Positions 7,625 through 15,019 of a stretch of DNA of 40,410 nucleotides are shown here, piece after piece (the first letter of the stretch is position 1; each line of letters begins with the position of its first letter). The position numbers and the translations under genes were made by a program. The DNA lies in assembly GCA_020634315.1 (NCBI GenBank), contig JACKBV010000036.1, positions 1 through 40,410 of the forward strand. Reading direction: 5' to 3'. The notes beneath the pieces are model-generated. The model made no database searches and was not told the origin of the DNA. It saw nothing but the letters and a program-made list of their open reading frames with translations. Origin of the DNA: Ardenticatenaceae bacterium (GTDB lineage: Bacteria > Chloroflexota > Anaerolineae > Promineifilales > Promineifilaceae).

Positions 7625-8746
7625 ATGGGCAGTAACGGCCGTTTCTTCAACAACACTGATCACTTACTCCTTCTCGCCACAGGGGGGATTTTAGGTTTTC
7701 TCAGCGCCCTTGTGGGCAACATTCTCTACAGCATCATGAGCGCCATTATCATCGCCGCCGCATTTGCGATCTATTACCCCGCGCTCAATCGCCCCCAAAG
7801 TCTGCGCGTCAGCCTGATCACCGGCGGCGCAATTGGCCTCATCTTGGGGTGCATCGACTGGCTCATTGGCGGAACCATCACCAACGTGGGAAATGGATTG
7901 ATATTTGGCCTGACACGCGGAGGCGTCATCGGCGGCATTGCCGGACTGATAACACGCGTAGACAGTGAAGATGAAGACTCTCTCATCACCAAAGCGTTCC
8001 TGGTGGTAGGGTCTGTGTTCATGGGCACTATTTTGGGCGGGAGTGTGGGAACCATGACCGGTCTCACCCTTGGCTTCATTGGCGTCGGAACAAAAGCCAT
8101 TATGGGCGGGGTGATTCTTGGCAGCATTGTCGGCGGGTATCTTGGCTCTTATTACAAGCAAGCAAGATGGATTCGTGCCGGAGCCACAGCTGGCGCAGCA
8201 TTAGGCGCAATAAGCGCCCTGGCCGGGCCAACTGTCTCTGGCATTGTGTTGGGGGCCATGAGTGGTGCCATCGCCCCCATGCTGCTCGTTGCCCTTATTG
8301 GCGCAGTTGGCGGCCTGACCAGCCGTGGCGTGAAAGCCATGATTATTGAAGCGTTGGAAGCCCCTACAGAAATGCTGGAACAAGGCGCCGTGCCTTTTTT
8401 GGTACCAGCTATTATCACAGGACTTATTGTGGGAACGGCCGCTTCCGGGCCAGAGAGTTTGGTGACACTACCCGCCGCGTTAGCCTTCGTCGCCGCCACA
8501 CTGGGCACACTGGCCGAGTTTGGCCGCCGTGCCAATACACCGGAAATCACGCCGCACAACATCATCGAAATGGCTATGATGGGCGCTGAAAATTGGCCGG
8601 TATCCCCATTGGCCCAACGCTTTGCCGCAGCCGTCCGTGAAAAAGAGACGCTGCTCAAGGTAGGCATCCAAGTTGGTATCAGCGTATTGGGCACCATCAT
8701 AGGTATTGTGCTCGCATATATCACGCTGGCAATCACAAGCCGATAA
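7625..8746 (+). CDS. glycine-rich polytopic membrane protein, function unknown
   Basis: About 373 aa with many hydrophobic spans rich in Gly and Ala, each holding small-residue motifs (GGAIGLILG, GGVIGGIAG, GTILGGSVGTMTG, GGVILGSIVGGYLGSY). The pattern resembles glycine-zipper membrane proteins, with perhaps eight to ten spans. The C-terminal part has a short soluble loop (HNIIEMAMMGAENWPVSPLAQRFAAAVREKETLLKVG) before a last span. A TTG at 7619 is better spaced from the GGAG at 7609-7612 than the ATG at 7625, so the start is uncertain by two codons. It follows the GNAT gene almost directly and is probably in its operon. No function can be assigned. Confidence 0.7.
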   Translation: MGSNGRFFNNTDHLLLLATGGILGFLSALVGNILYSIMSAIIIAAAFAIYYPALNRPQSLRVSLITGGAIGLILGCIDWLIGGTITNVGNGLIFGLTRGGVIGGIAGLITRVDSEDEDSLITKAFLVVGSVFMGTILGGSVGTMTGLTLGFIGVGTKAIMGGVILGSIVGGYLGSYYKQARWIRAGATAGAALGAISALAGPTVSGIVLGAMSGAIAPMLLVALIGAVGGLTSRGVKAMIIEALEAPTEMLEQGAVPFLVPAIITGLIVGTAASGPESLVTLPAALAFVAATLGTLAEFGRRANTPEITPHNIIEMAMMGAENWPVSPLAQRFAAAVREKETLLKVGIQVGISVLGTIIGIVLAYITLAITSR

Positions 8747-8764
8747 CCCGCGAAAAGGATCGAC

Positions 8765-9055
8765 ATGGCGCGATACAAATTAAGCGATAAAGACGTAGCC
8801 TCTGCTCTGGCGGAACTCCCTGATTGGGAAATAAAAGACGGCAAATTACACAGAACATACAAGTTTGATTCTTTTGCAACTGCTATGGGCTGGATGGTCT
8901 CTGTCGCCATTTTTGCCGACAAAATAGACCATCATCCTGAGTGGTGTAACGTTTACGGCCGTGTAACAGTTGATCTCTCGACACATGACATGGACAACGC
9001 CATCAGCAATCTGGATATTTTATTGGCAAAGAAAATGGATTCTTTGGCCGCTTAA
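8765..9055 (+). CDS. phhB: pterin-4a-carbinolamine dehydratase
   Basis: 96 aa, full length for the PCD/DCoH family, which dehydrates 4a-hydroxytetrahydrobiopterin. The active-site signature DKIDHHPEWCNVYGRVTVDLSTHD is complete, with the two adjacent His and the distal Thr-His-Asp. The ATG follows an AAGGA. No aromatic amino acid hydroxylase is present in the window, so the protein may instead serve another pterin pathway or the molybdopterin-linked role proposed for some bacterial members. Confidence 0.93.
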   Translation: MARYKLSDKDVASALAELPDWEIKDGKLHRTYKFDSFATAMGWMVSVAIFADKIDHHPEWCNVYGRVTVDLSTHDMDNAISNLDILLAKKMDSLAA

Positions 9056-9102
9056 TTGTTCACACATTCAGGGGTTCATTAACTGGCAAATCAGGACAAA
9101 AA

Positions 9103-9132
9103 CAAAGAGCACTCCAATTGGAGTGCTCTTTG
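9103..9132 (-). terminator. strong terminator after the tRNA gene, also downstream of phhB
   Basis: A perfect palindrome (CAAAGAGCACTCC/AATT/GGAGTGCTCTTTG) lies 4 bp beyond the tRNA 3' end. Read on the minus strand it is followed by TTTTTGTCC, a classic intrinsic terminator. It could also stop plus-strand transcripts from phhB, though the plus-strand tail is less T-rich. Confidence 0.88.
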
Positions 9133-9135
9133 GTA

Positions 9136-9207
9136 TAGCGGGGACAGGATTCGAACCTGCGACCTCCGGGTTATGAGCCCGACGAGCTGCCTCTGCTCTA
9201 CCCCGCA
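9136..9207 (-). tRNA. initiator tRNA-fMet (CAU anticodon)
   Basis: Read on the minus strand, this folds as a 72-nt tRNA: acceptor strand GCGGGG, D-arm GAGC-AGAGGCA-GCTC, anticodon arm with loop CTCATAA flanked by GGG and CCC, T-arm GCAGG-TTCGAAT-CCTGT, and CCCCGC. The three consecutive G:C pairs on the anticodon stem and the unpaired first acceptor position (U1 opposite U72) mark it as initiator rather than elongator. The CCA end is not encoded. The D-loop is short. Confidence 0.92.
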
Positions 9208-9371
9208 ACGACAATCGAGGATTATAGCAAGTGATTTCCGCTTGTCAACACCATTTTGGTGATTTACAGTTTAATTTGTGAAATTTTGCATCTTTGCGTG
9301 ATTGTTCGGCAGGCAATCCAATTTGCTGTATAGTTTTGCCCGGCAAAGCTTACCCTGGTTAAAGGAACATA

Positions 9372-10301
9372 ATGGGAGACAAGGAAAATAAACGAATTGG
9401 CATCCTGGTGGGACGGGAGTGGGATTGGCCTGAAGCATTTATGGCGGCTGTAAACGGCCGTCAAGCAAATGTCACGGTAGAACTCGTCAAACTAGGCGGA
9501 ACATTCATGGATACAGACATCCCTTACGATCTGATCATTGATCGTATGTCCCATGAAATTCCATACTACCGTGCCTTTCTCCAATATGCGGCAAGCAAAG
9601 GCTGCTACATCATCAACAACCCCTTCACATGGTCAGCCGACAACCGTTTTTTCGCCACAATCATGGCAAACCGTCTCGGCTTGCGCACACCGAAAACAGT
9701 TGCGCTGCCCAACAAAGAAATTGAACGGGATGTCGTGCCAGAAAGCTTTCGCAATTTAACCTATCCCATGGATTGGCAAGGAATTATTGACTATGTGGGC
9801 GTTCCGGCAATCTTTAAGGATGTGCGCAGTGGCGGCAGGCGACAAGTCTATCGTGTTCACACGGTAAATGAACTCATTCAACGCTTTGATGAAAGCGGCA
9901 CACAAACCATGATCCTACAAGAGCTTATTGAGTCGGACATCCATATTCATGGCTTTGTGATAGGGCAAAAAGATGTGCTGCTGCTGCAATATGATCATGA
10001 TAATGGGCGCTATTTTCCAGGTATTCTTTCCACCAAAACGACGCGCAATCAATTCCTGACAAAAGCATCGCTGGATTTAACAACTGCATTTGGATATGAC
10101 ATGAATATGGTTGAGTTTGTCATCAAAGGAGACCAACCCTATGTGATTAACAGTACAAACCCAGCCCCGGTCATTGATCGATCCTTGATGAGCAGTGAAC
10201 AGTTTGATTGGCTTGTGCAGCAGATGGTTGAATTGACGGTGGTGCGTGTGCAACGGCCGTTACCCCAATTCACAAAAAACATGTTTGGCAACCAGGATTA
10301 G
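9372..10301 (+). CDS. ATP-grasp superfamily protein
   Basis: 309 aa. It is organised like RimK/glutathione-synthetase ATP-grasp ligases: an N-terminal Rossmann-like part (RIGILVGREWDWPEAFMAAVNG), a pre-ATP-grasp region with NNPFTWSADNRFFATIMANRLGLRTPKT, an ATP-grasp core with PAIFKDVRSGGRRQVYRVHTVNEL and MILQELIESDIHIHGFVIG, and a C-terminal metal-binding end with NMVEFVIKGDQPYVINSTNPAP. ATP-grasp enzymes join a carboxylate to an amine or thiol through an acyl-phosphate. The substrate is unknown and no partner gene is adjacent. An AAAGGA precedes the ATG. A strong terminator follows at 10370-10399. Confidence 0.8.
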   Translation: MGDKENKRIGILVGREWDWPEAFMAAVNGRQANVTVELVKLGGTFMDTDIPYDLIIDRMSHEIPYYRAFLQYAASKGCYIINNPFTWSADNRFFATIMANRLGLRTPKTVALPNKEIERDVVPESFRNLTYPMDWQGIIDYVGVPAIFKDVRSGGRRQVYRVHTVNELIQRFDESGTQTMILQELIESDIHIHGFVIGQKDVLLLQYDHDNGRYFPGILSTKTTRNQFLTKASLDLTTAFGYDMNMVEFVIKGDQPYVINSTNPAPVIDRSLMSSEQFDWLVQQMVELTVVRVQRPLPQFTKNMFGNQD

Positions 10302-10369
10302 CCAATCCAGCCAAAACTTTACAATCCACTTTTTTTGCAAAACCGCCCATGCTATCTATAATGAAGATC

Positions 10370-10399
10370 AAAGTAGTTGTTGCATCAACTACTTTTTTT
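10370..10399 (+). terminator. intrinsic terminator after the ATP-grasp gene
   Basis: A 10-bp perfect stem (AAAGTAGTTG / CAACTACTTT) with loop TTGCAT is followed by four more T residues. It separates the ATP-grasp gene from glgP. Confidence 0.9.
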
Positions 10400-10547
10400 G
10401 AGGACTTATCTATAATCTACCGAAAAGTCAAAACATTTCATGAAAGAATGAACATCGTTGAATGCACTTTGTGGTAGGTTTAGGGTAAGTCATTATTTTT
10501 CTGAACAGCAATCATAGCTACTCCCAAAATAGAAGAGGTAAATTTTC

Positions 10548-12677
10548 ATGATACCCTTTACAGAAAAATTGCCGGAAAAAATCAACCGGCTCTCCGAATT
10601 AGCCCACAATCTCTGGTGGAGTTGGACACCTGAAGCGCGTGAGCTTTTCCGTCGCCTGGATTATCAACTGTGGCGGCAAACACAGCACAATCCTGTCCAA
10701 ATGTTGAAAATTTTGGATACCAATAGATTGCAACAAATCGCCAACGATGCCGCGTTTGTCCGGCTTTACAACAAGGTCATGATCAAATTTGATCGGGAAA
10801 TGCAAAATGGGTCTAGTTGGTTTTCCGTGCAATATCCAGAGTTAACCCAAAAGACCATTGCCTATTTTTCCTTCGAATTTGGCCTGCATAACTCCCTCCC
10901 CATTTATTCCGGCGGTCTAGGCATTTTATCTGGTGATCATGCCAAGGAAACCAGCGATTTAGGATTACCCTTTATCGGCATTGGCTTTATGTACCCGCAA
11001 GGGTATTTCCGGCAGCGTGTGCCATCGCATGGCTGGCAAGAAGCTGCCTACCAACAACTCGACATGACCGAGGCTCCCATCCTGCCTGTGCTTGATGAGA
11101 ATGGTCACGAAAAGCTAATTAGCGTTGGGCTGGGTGGACGACAGGTGTATGCACGCCTTTGGTCTATTCAAGTAGGACGCAATCCCCTGTTTTTGCTAGA
11201 CACAGATGTCAACGAAAACGATCCGTGGGATCGCGAATTATCGGCACGCCTGTATTCTGGTGACAGTGAAATGCGCATCCGGCAAGAAATTATGCTGGGC
11301 ATCGGCGGGATACGTGCATTGCGCTCTTTAGGCATCTACCCATCCGTCTATCACATGAATGAAGGGCATTCAGCCTTCCTCTTGTTAGAATGCATACGCG
11401 AGAAAGTGGCCGAGGGGCTGACCTTTGAGGAAGCATCCAACTTTGTCCGCCAACAATCGGTCTTCACCACACATACACCTGTTCCGGCCGGACATGACGC
11501 TTTCGGTTTCCACATGATTGACCAATATTTCGCGGGTTTTTGGGATCAAATGGGCATTAGCCGAGAACAATTCCTGAACCTGGGTGGTCATGAAGAACAA
11601 TGGGGCATGGCATTTAACATGACTGTATTGGCCCTACGCCTTTCCGGTCAAAGCAATGGTGTCAGCCAATTGCACGGCCAAGTTTCACGCAAAATGTGGC
11701 AAGAAGTCTGGCCACATAAGTCGGTTAACGAAGTTCCCATTAGCGCCATTACCAACGGGGTACATGTGCCTTCGTGGATTTCTAGCGAAATGAGCCAGTT
11801 GTATGCCAAATATCTTGGCCCCGATTGGCGAGAACGCCACGATGATCCTGTTTTATGGGAGCGAATGCTGGATATTCCGGCAGAAGAGTTATGGGCGGTT
11901 CACGTCGAGTTAAAGCGCAAGATGATCAGCTTTTTACGTGAACATGTCCGGCGGCGCTGGATAGACGGCCGTAACGATCCCACACAGGTCCTCACCGGAG
12001 GAACCATCCTCGATCCTGATGCTCTCACCATCGGCTTTGCCCGCCGCTTCGCCACCTACAAGCGAGCAACGCTGATCTTCCGCGACTTCGAGCGGCTCAA
12101 GCGCATCATGCTAGACACGTACCGCCCCGTCCAAATCATTTTTGCCGGGAAAGCTCATCCGGCTGATGATCCGGGTAAGCGACTGATTCAAGATGTCTAC
12201 AATCTGGCAAAGAACAGCGAGTTGGGTGGCCGTGTTGCCTTTATTGAAGATTACAACATGCACATGGCACGCTATCTGGTGCAAGGCGTTGATTTGTGGC
12301 TGAATACACCACGCCGCCCACGCGAAGCCAGCGGTACCAGCGGCATGAAAGCGGTACTGAATGGCGTTCCCAATCTCAGCATCTTAGATGGCTGGTGGGC
12401 AGAGGGGTATAACGGAGCTAATGGCTGGGCGATTGGCAGCGAAACCAATTTTGACAGCCTTGACGCCCAGGACTGGCATGATGCCAACTCCACTTACCAA
12501 CTGCTGGAAGATGAGATTGTGCCCTTGTATTACGGCCGTGACCATGACAATGTTCCACGTGGATGGGTGGAAATCATGCGCGAAACCATTCGCTCCAATG
12601 CGGCACAATTTAGCATGCGCCGTATGGTCAAAGAGTACACAAACGAAATGTACGTCAATGCGATGAACAATCGGTAA
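10548..12677 (+). CDS. glgP: alpha-glucan phosphorylase (GT35)
   Basis: 709 aa. It releases glucose-1-phosphate from glycogen or maltodextrins. The N-terminus (RLSELAHNLWWSWTPEARELFRRLD) is the DUF3417-type opening of the alpha-glucan phosphorylases found in Thermotoga, archaea and many environmental bacteria. The core follows: KTIAYFSFEFGLHNSLPIYSGGLGILSGDH, VYHMNEGHSAF, TTHTPVPAGHD, ITNGVH, GFARRFATYKRA, and the pyridoxal-phosphate lysine in PRRPREASGTSGMKAVLNG. It is shorter than the roughly 820-860 aa members but complete through the C-terminal helices. The start is supported by AAGAGGT about 8 nt upstream of the ATG. It appears to be monocistronic. Confidence 0.95.
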   Translation: MIPFTEKLPEKINRLSELAHNLWWSWTPEARELFRRLDYQLWRQTQHNPVQMLKILDTNRLQQIANDAAFVRLYNKVMIKFDREMQNGSSWFSVQYPELTQKTIAYFSFEFGLHNSLPIYSGGLGILSGDHAKETSDLGLPFIGIGFMYPQGYFRQRVPSHGWQEAAYQQLDMTEAPILPVLDENGHEKLISVGLGGRQVYARLWSIQVGRNPLFLLDTDVNENDPWDRELSARLYSGDSEMRIRQEIMLGIGGIRALRSLGIYPSVYHMNEGHSAFLLLECIREKVAEGLTFEEASNFVRQQSVFTTHTPVPAGHDAFGFHMIDQYFAGFWDQMGISREQFLNLGGHEEQWGMAFNMTVLALRLSGQSNGVSQLHGQVSRKMWQEVWPHKSVNEVPISAITNGVHVPSWISSEMSQLYAKYLGPDWRERHDDPVLWERMLDIPAEELWAVHVELKRKMISFLREHVRRRWIDGRNDPTQVLTGGTILDPDALTIGFARRFATYKRATLIFRDFERLKRIMLDTYRPVQIIFAGKAHPADDPGKRLIQDVYNLAKNSELGGRVAFIEDYNMHMARYLVQGVDLWLNTPRRPREASGTSGMKAVLNGVPNLSILDGWWAEGYNGANGWAIGSETNFDSLDAQDWHDANSTYQLLEDEIVPLYYGRDHDNVPRGWVEIMRETIRSNAAQFSMRRMVKEYTNEMYVNAMNNR

Positions 12678-12691
12678 AATCAATTATTTAT

Positions 12692-12718
12692 AGTGGTGGT
12701 GGTCATACGGCCACCACT
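12692..12718. terminator. hairpin after glgP
   Basis: AGTGGTGG and CCACCACT form an 8-bp stem with an 11-nt loop, 14 bp after the glgP stop, followed by ACCATTTTGTG. It is a plausible but weak terminator. Confidence 0.5.
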
Positions 12719-12741
12719 ACCATTTTGTGCCAAACCTCGCG

Positions 12742-13083
12742 ATGAAAATCTGGCTGCGCCGATTCCTCTATCTCTTCATTCTGATTATCTGGTTAATAGC
12801 TATCACGTTCCCGTTCTTTGCCGTTTTTCTTGCCTCACAAGGCGAGATACAATTAGGCAGTAATTCGCAACGGCATGTTCGTGTCTTTTTGGTACAAGAG
12901 CGGAGTGCGCAAGGGGTAGGGATTGAATGGACACGGCCGTTACGTGAGTCCCCTACTTGCATGCAAACACAAATCAACTACATGATGTGGGAAGGTGTGG
13001 GCGAAAATGTAACCTATTGCCAATGTACAGACAGTACAGGAGCCACGTTACCAGTAGATACCACTATTTGCCCCCTACCCTAA
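12742..13083 (+). CDS. small membrane-anchored extracytoplasmic protein, unknown function
   Basis: 113 aa. A strongly hydrophobic N-terminal segment (FLYLFILIIWLIAITFPFFAVFL) serves as an anchor or uncleaved signal. The outer part has four cysteines (TCMQT, YCQCTDS, TICPLP) that could form disulfides. No family is recognised. The start is ambiguous: ATG 12742 is chosen because it yields a positively charged MKIWLRR before the span, while a GTG at 12727 would add five residues. Neither has a clear Shine-Dalgarno. The OsmC gene follows after 18 bp and is probably co-transcribed. Confidence 0.6.
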   Translation: MKIWLRRFLYLFILIIWLIAITFPFFAVFLASQGEIQLGSNSQRHVRVFLVQERSAQGVGIEWTRPLRESPTCMQTQINYMMWEGVGENVTYCQCTDSTGATLPVDTTICPLP

Positions 13084-13101
13084 CAAGGAGAAAAATTACC
13101 T

Positions 13102-13530
13102 GTGAGCAACATAGCCCTAAAATGGACCGGCAACCAGAGTAAACTGTTTATAGGCCGCGATAACTTTGGACACACCGTCATGTCCGGCTCCTGGTCACAA
13201 GATGATCCAGAGTGGCAAGAATGGAAAGCCCTCAAGCCATCAGACCTCTTGCTGATTAGCCTGGCCTCTTGTTCATCATATGATGTTGTCACAATTTTAG
13301 AGCGCCAACGTCAGGAACTTACCGGCCTTTATGTCCAGGTAGATGGACAAAACGCGCCAGAACCCCCATACCAATTCACAGATATACACTTGCACTACGT
13401 TGTGAGCGGCAATCAACTCGATCCACAGAAAGTAGAACGTGCCATTGCACTATCCGAAGAAAAATATTGTTCAGTTGCTGCCACAATTCGGGGCGTCGCC
13501 AACTTGACACACAGCTACGAAATCAAATAA
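13102..13530 (+). CDS. OsmC/Ohr family protein
   Basis: 142 aa from a GTG supported by AAGGAG upstream. OsmC/Ohr proteins reduce organic peroxides through a pair of active-site cysteines. The first lies in LLISLASCSSYDVVTILERQR and the second in SEEKYCSVAATI, in the expected positions (about 57 and 120). The sequence KLFIGRDNFGHTVMSG at the N-terminus fits the YhfA-like subgroup more than Ohr. It lies directly downstream of the small membrane protein at 12742. Confidence 0.88.
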   Translation: MSNIALKWTGNQSKLFIGRDNFGHTVMSGSWSQDDPEWQEWKALKPSDLLLISLASCSSYDVVTILERQRQELTGLYVQVDGQNAPEPPYQFTDIHLHYVVSGNQLDPQKVERAIALSEEKYCSVAATIRGVANLTHSYEIK

Positions 13531-13639
13531 TTGCCCGTTTGGGCTAAATCCCGTTTTTAGAAACACAAAAACCAGGTTTTTAGCTCCATTACTTTTTGTG
13601 GTAGAATTTGGGCAAAAGATTCAGAGTAGGAACCACCTG

Positions 13640-14176
13640 ATGAACACACAAATGCCTGCCATATCTGAGCAAAAGTCGCCTTACGAACCAACGCCTGAAC
13701 AGTTGGAAAGAGAGCAAGCGCTCCACCGTTTCAATCGCCTATTTGTCTATGTGCCATTGATCCTGGCAGGGGTTGTCGTCTTGGCTTTGGTGCTATGGAT
13801 GCTTTGGCGGGTGTTCACAGTAACATCTGACAATCAGGAAACATTCTATGGTTCGCTCTCTGGGTTAGCTGATTTGATCCTCATCTTCTTCAACATCATC
13901 CCAATGATGTTGTTATGCGCTATTGGACCAGCCTTGTTTGGCTATCTGGTCAGAAATGCAGTCAAGAAGAACAAACTGCCGCTAGAAGAACGACGAGGAA
14001 AATTACAACCACTTCTTTGGCGCGTGGATAAGGCCATTGCAAAGATACAAAGCAGCTTGCAAGACACGCAATTGCAAAAAGTTGCAAAGCCAGTGATACA
14101 AGGACATGCTCTGGCAGCGGCGATACAGGCAATGGCACGAAGCATACAAAGAATTTTTGTAGAACCCAAGGAATAA
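13640..14176 (+). CDS. two-span membrane protein, unknown function
   Basis: 178 aa. The start ATG at 13640 follows AGGA; the longer frame beginning at 13598 would cover a plausible -10 box (TAGAAT, 13600-13605). After a charged N-terminus come two spans (VYVPLILAGVVVLALVLWMLW and LILIFFNIIPMMLLCAIGPALFGYLV) and a basic cytoplasmic region (LEERRGKLQPLLWRVDKAIAKIQSSL) with amphipathic helices. No family is recognised. The small gene at 14181 follows after 4 bp, so the two likely act together in the membrane. Confidence 0.62.
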   Translation: MNTQMPAISEQKSPYEPTPEQLEREQALHRFNRLFVYVPLILAGVVVLALVLWMLWRVFTVTSDNQETFYGSLSGLADLILIFFNIIPMMLLCAIGPALFGYLVRNAVKKNKLPLEERRGKLQPLLWRVDKAIAKIQSSLQDTQLQKVAKPVIQGHALAAAIQAMARSIQRIFVEPKE

Positions 14177-14180
14177 GTAG

Positions 14181-14408
14181 ATGGCAAATTTAAGCGAGAA
14201 TACAAATAATTGGAAAGCGACTTTTTTAATTGCGGGTGCTGTGATTGGCGCAGTGCTTGGTCTAGGAACGGCGTATCTATTAGCAAGAACCGCTGAAGAA
14301 AATCAAGGCGGGCCACCACAAATCAGCACAGTTGATGCGTTAAAAGCTGGTATTGGCGTCTTTGGTATTGTGCGTAGTATTGCCTCGCTGGGTGATGGCA
14401 AAAAATAA
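14181..14408 (+). CDS. small single-span protein with a glycine zipper
   Basis: 75 aa with an AAGGA site upstream of the ATG, overlapping the end of the previous gene. It has one glycine-zipper span (FLIAGAVIGAVLGLGTAYLLA) and a second weakly hydrophobic helix (ALKAGIGVFGIVRSIASLG). The architecture resembles YtxH-like small proteins but no signature is decisive. It is very probably co-expressed with the two-span protein just upstream, and the strong terminator at 14523 closes the unit. Confidence 0.6.
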   Translation: MANLSENTNNWKATFLIAGAVIGAVLGLGTAYLLARTAEENQGGPPQISTVDALKAGIGVFGIVRSIASLGDGKK

Positions 14409-14522
14409 GTGAGCTTGCAATTATCACCAATTGACCATTGCTGTTTCACATTGATGCCTTTCCAGGTTATTCCTGTTGCCGTGCAAGCAAATCTTTTTTC
14501 TTGATAAATCATTCGTTTTTGG

Positions 14523-14555
14523 AATCGCCGGTACTTCATTACCGGCGATTTTATT
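14523..14555 (+). terminator. intrinsic terminator
   Basis: An 11-bp perfect stem AATCGCCGGTA / TACCGGCGATT with loop CTTCAT, followed by TTATTCTT. It separates the small membrane genes from the response regulator. Confidence 0.9.
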
Positions 14556-14641
14556 CTTAATGATGCGATGAAAATCATGCTGTGAGAAAATGACATGAAA
14601 ACTTGAACCTCATGTCCTAGACAAACAAGCTGGAAATAATA

Positions 14642-15019
14642 ATGACGCAAATAATAGTTGTAGATGACGATTTAACCAATGTAAGCCTGACAAAAATGCT
14701 TCTTGAGATGGATGGATTTGATGTGATTGCGTGCACGAATCTGGCACAGGCAGAAGCTGCGAGTAACTTGGAAACCAAGGCGTATGTGGTGGATGTAAAT
14801 TTGGCACGCAATGAAAGTGGCATGGATTTATTGCAGATGGTGCGGAATGGGGAAACGGCCGCTTCCAGTAACACCGTCGTCGTAATCACCTCCGGGGATT
14901 ATCGCCGCGAACAAGAAGCACTCGACAAAGGGGCCAACCGGTTTTTGCTCAAACCCTACCCCCCCGACCAACTACCAGAAATTCTCAGAACCCTTATCGA
15001 GGGTAACAAACATGACTAG
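14642..15019 (+). CDS. stand-alone receiver (CheY-like) response regulator
   Basis: 125 aa consisting of a receiver domain only, with no output domain. The acidic cluster DDD (8-10), the phospho-acceptor Asp51 (AYVVDVNLA), the Ser/Thr switch (VITSG, about 83-84) and Lys104 in LLKPY are all present, so it should accept phosphate. No kinase is adjacent. Its stop overlaps the start of the PHP/AlbA_2 gene by 8 bp, which implies translational coupling and suggests that phosphorylation controls that protein or that both act in one pathway. Confidence 0.88.
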   Translation: MTQIIVVDDDLTNVSLTKMLLEMDGFDVIACTNLAQAEAASNLETKAYVVDVNLARNESGMDLLQMVRNGETAASSNTVVVITSGDYRREQEALDKGANRFLLKPYPPDQLPEILRTLIEGNKHD

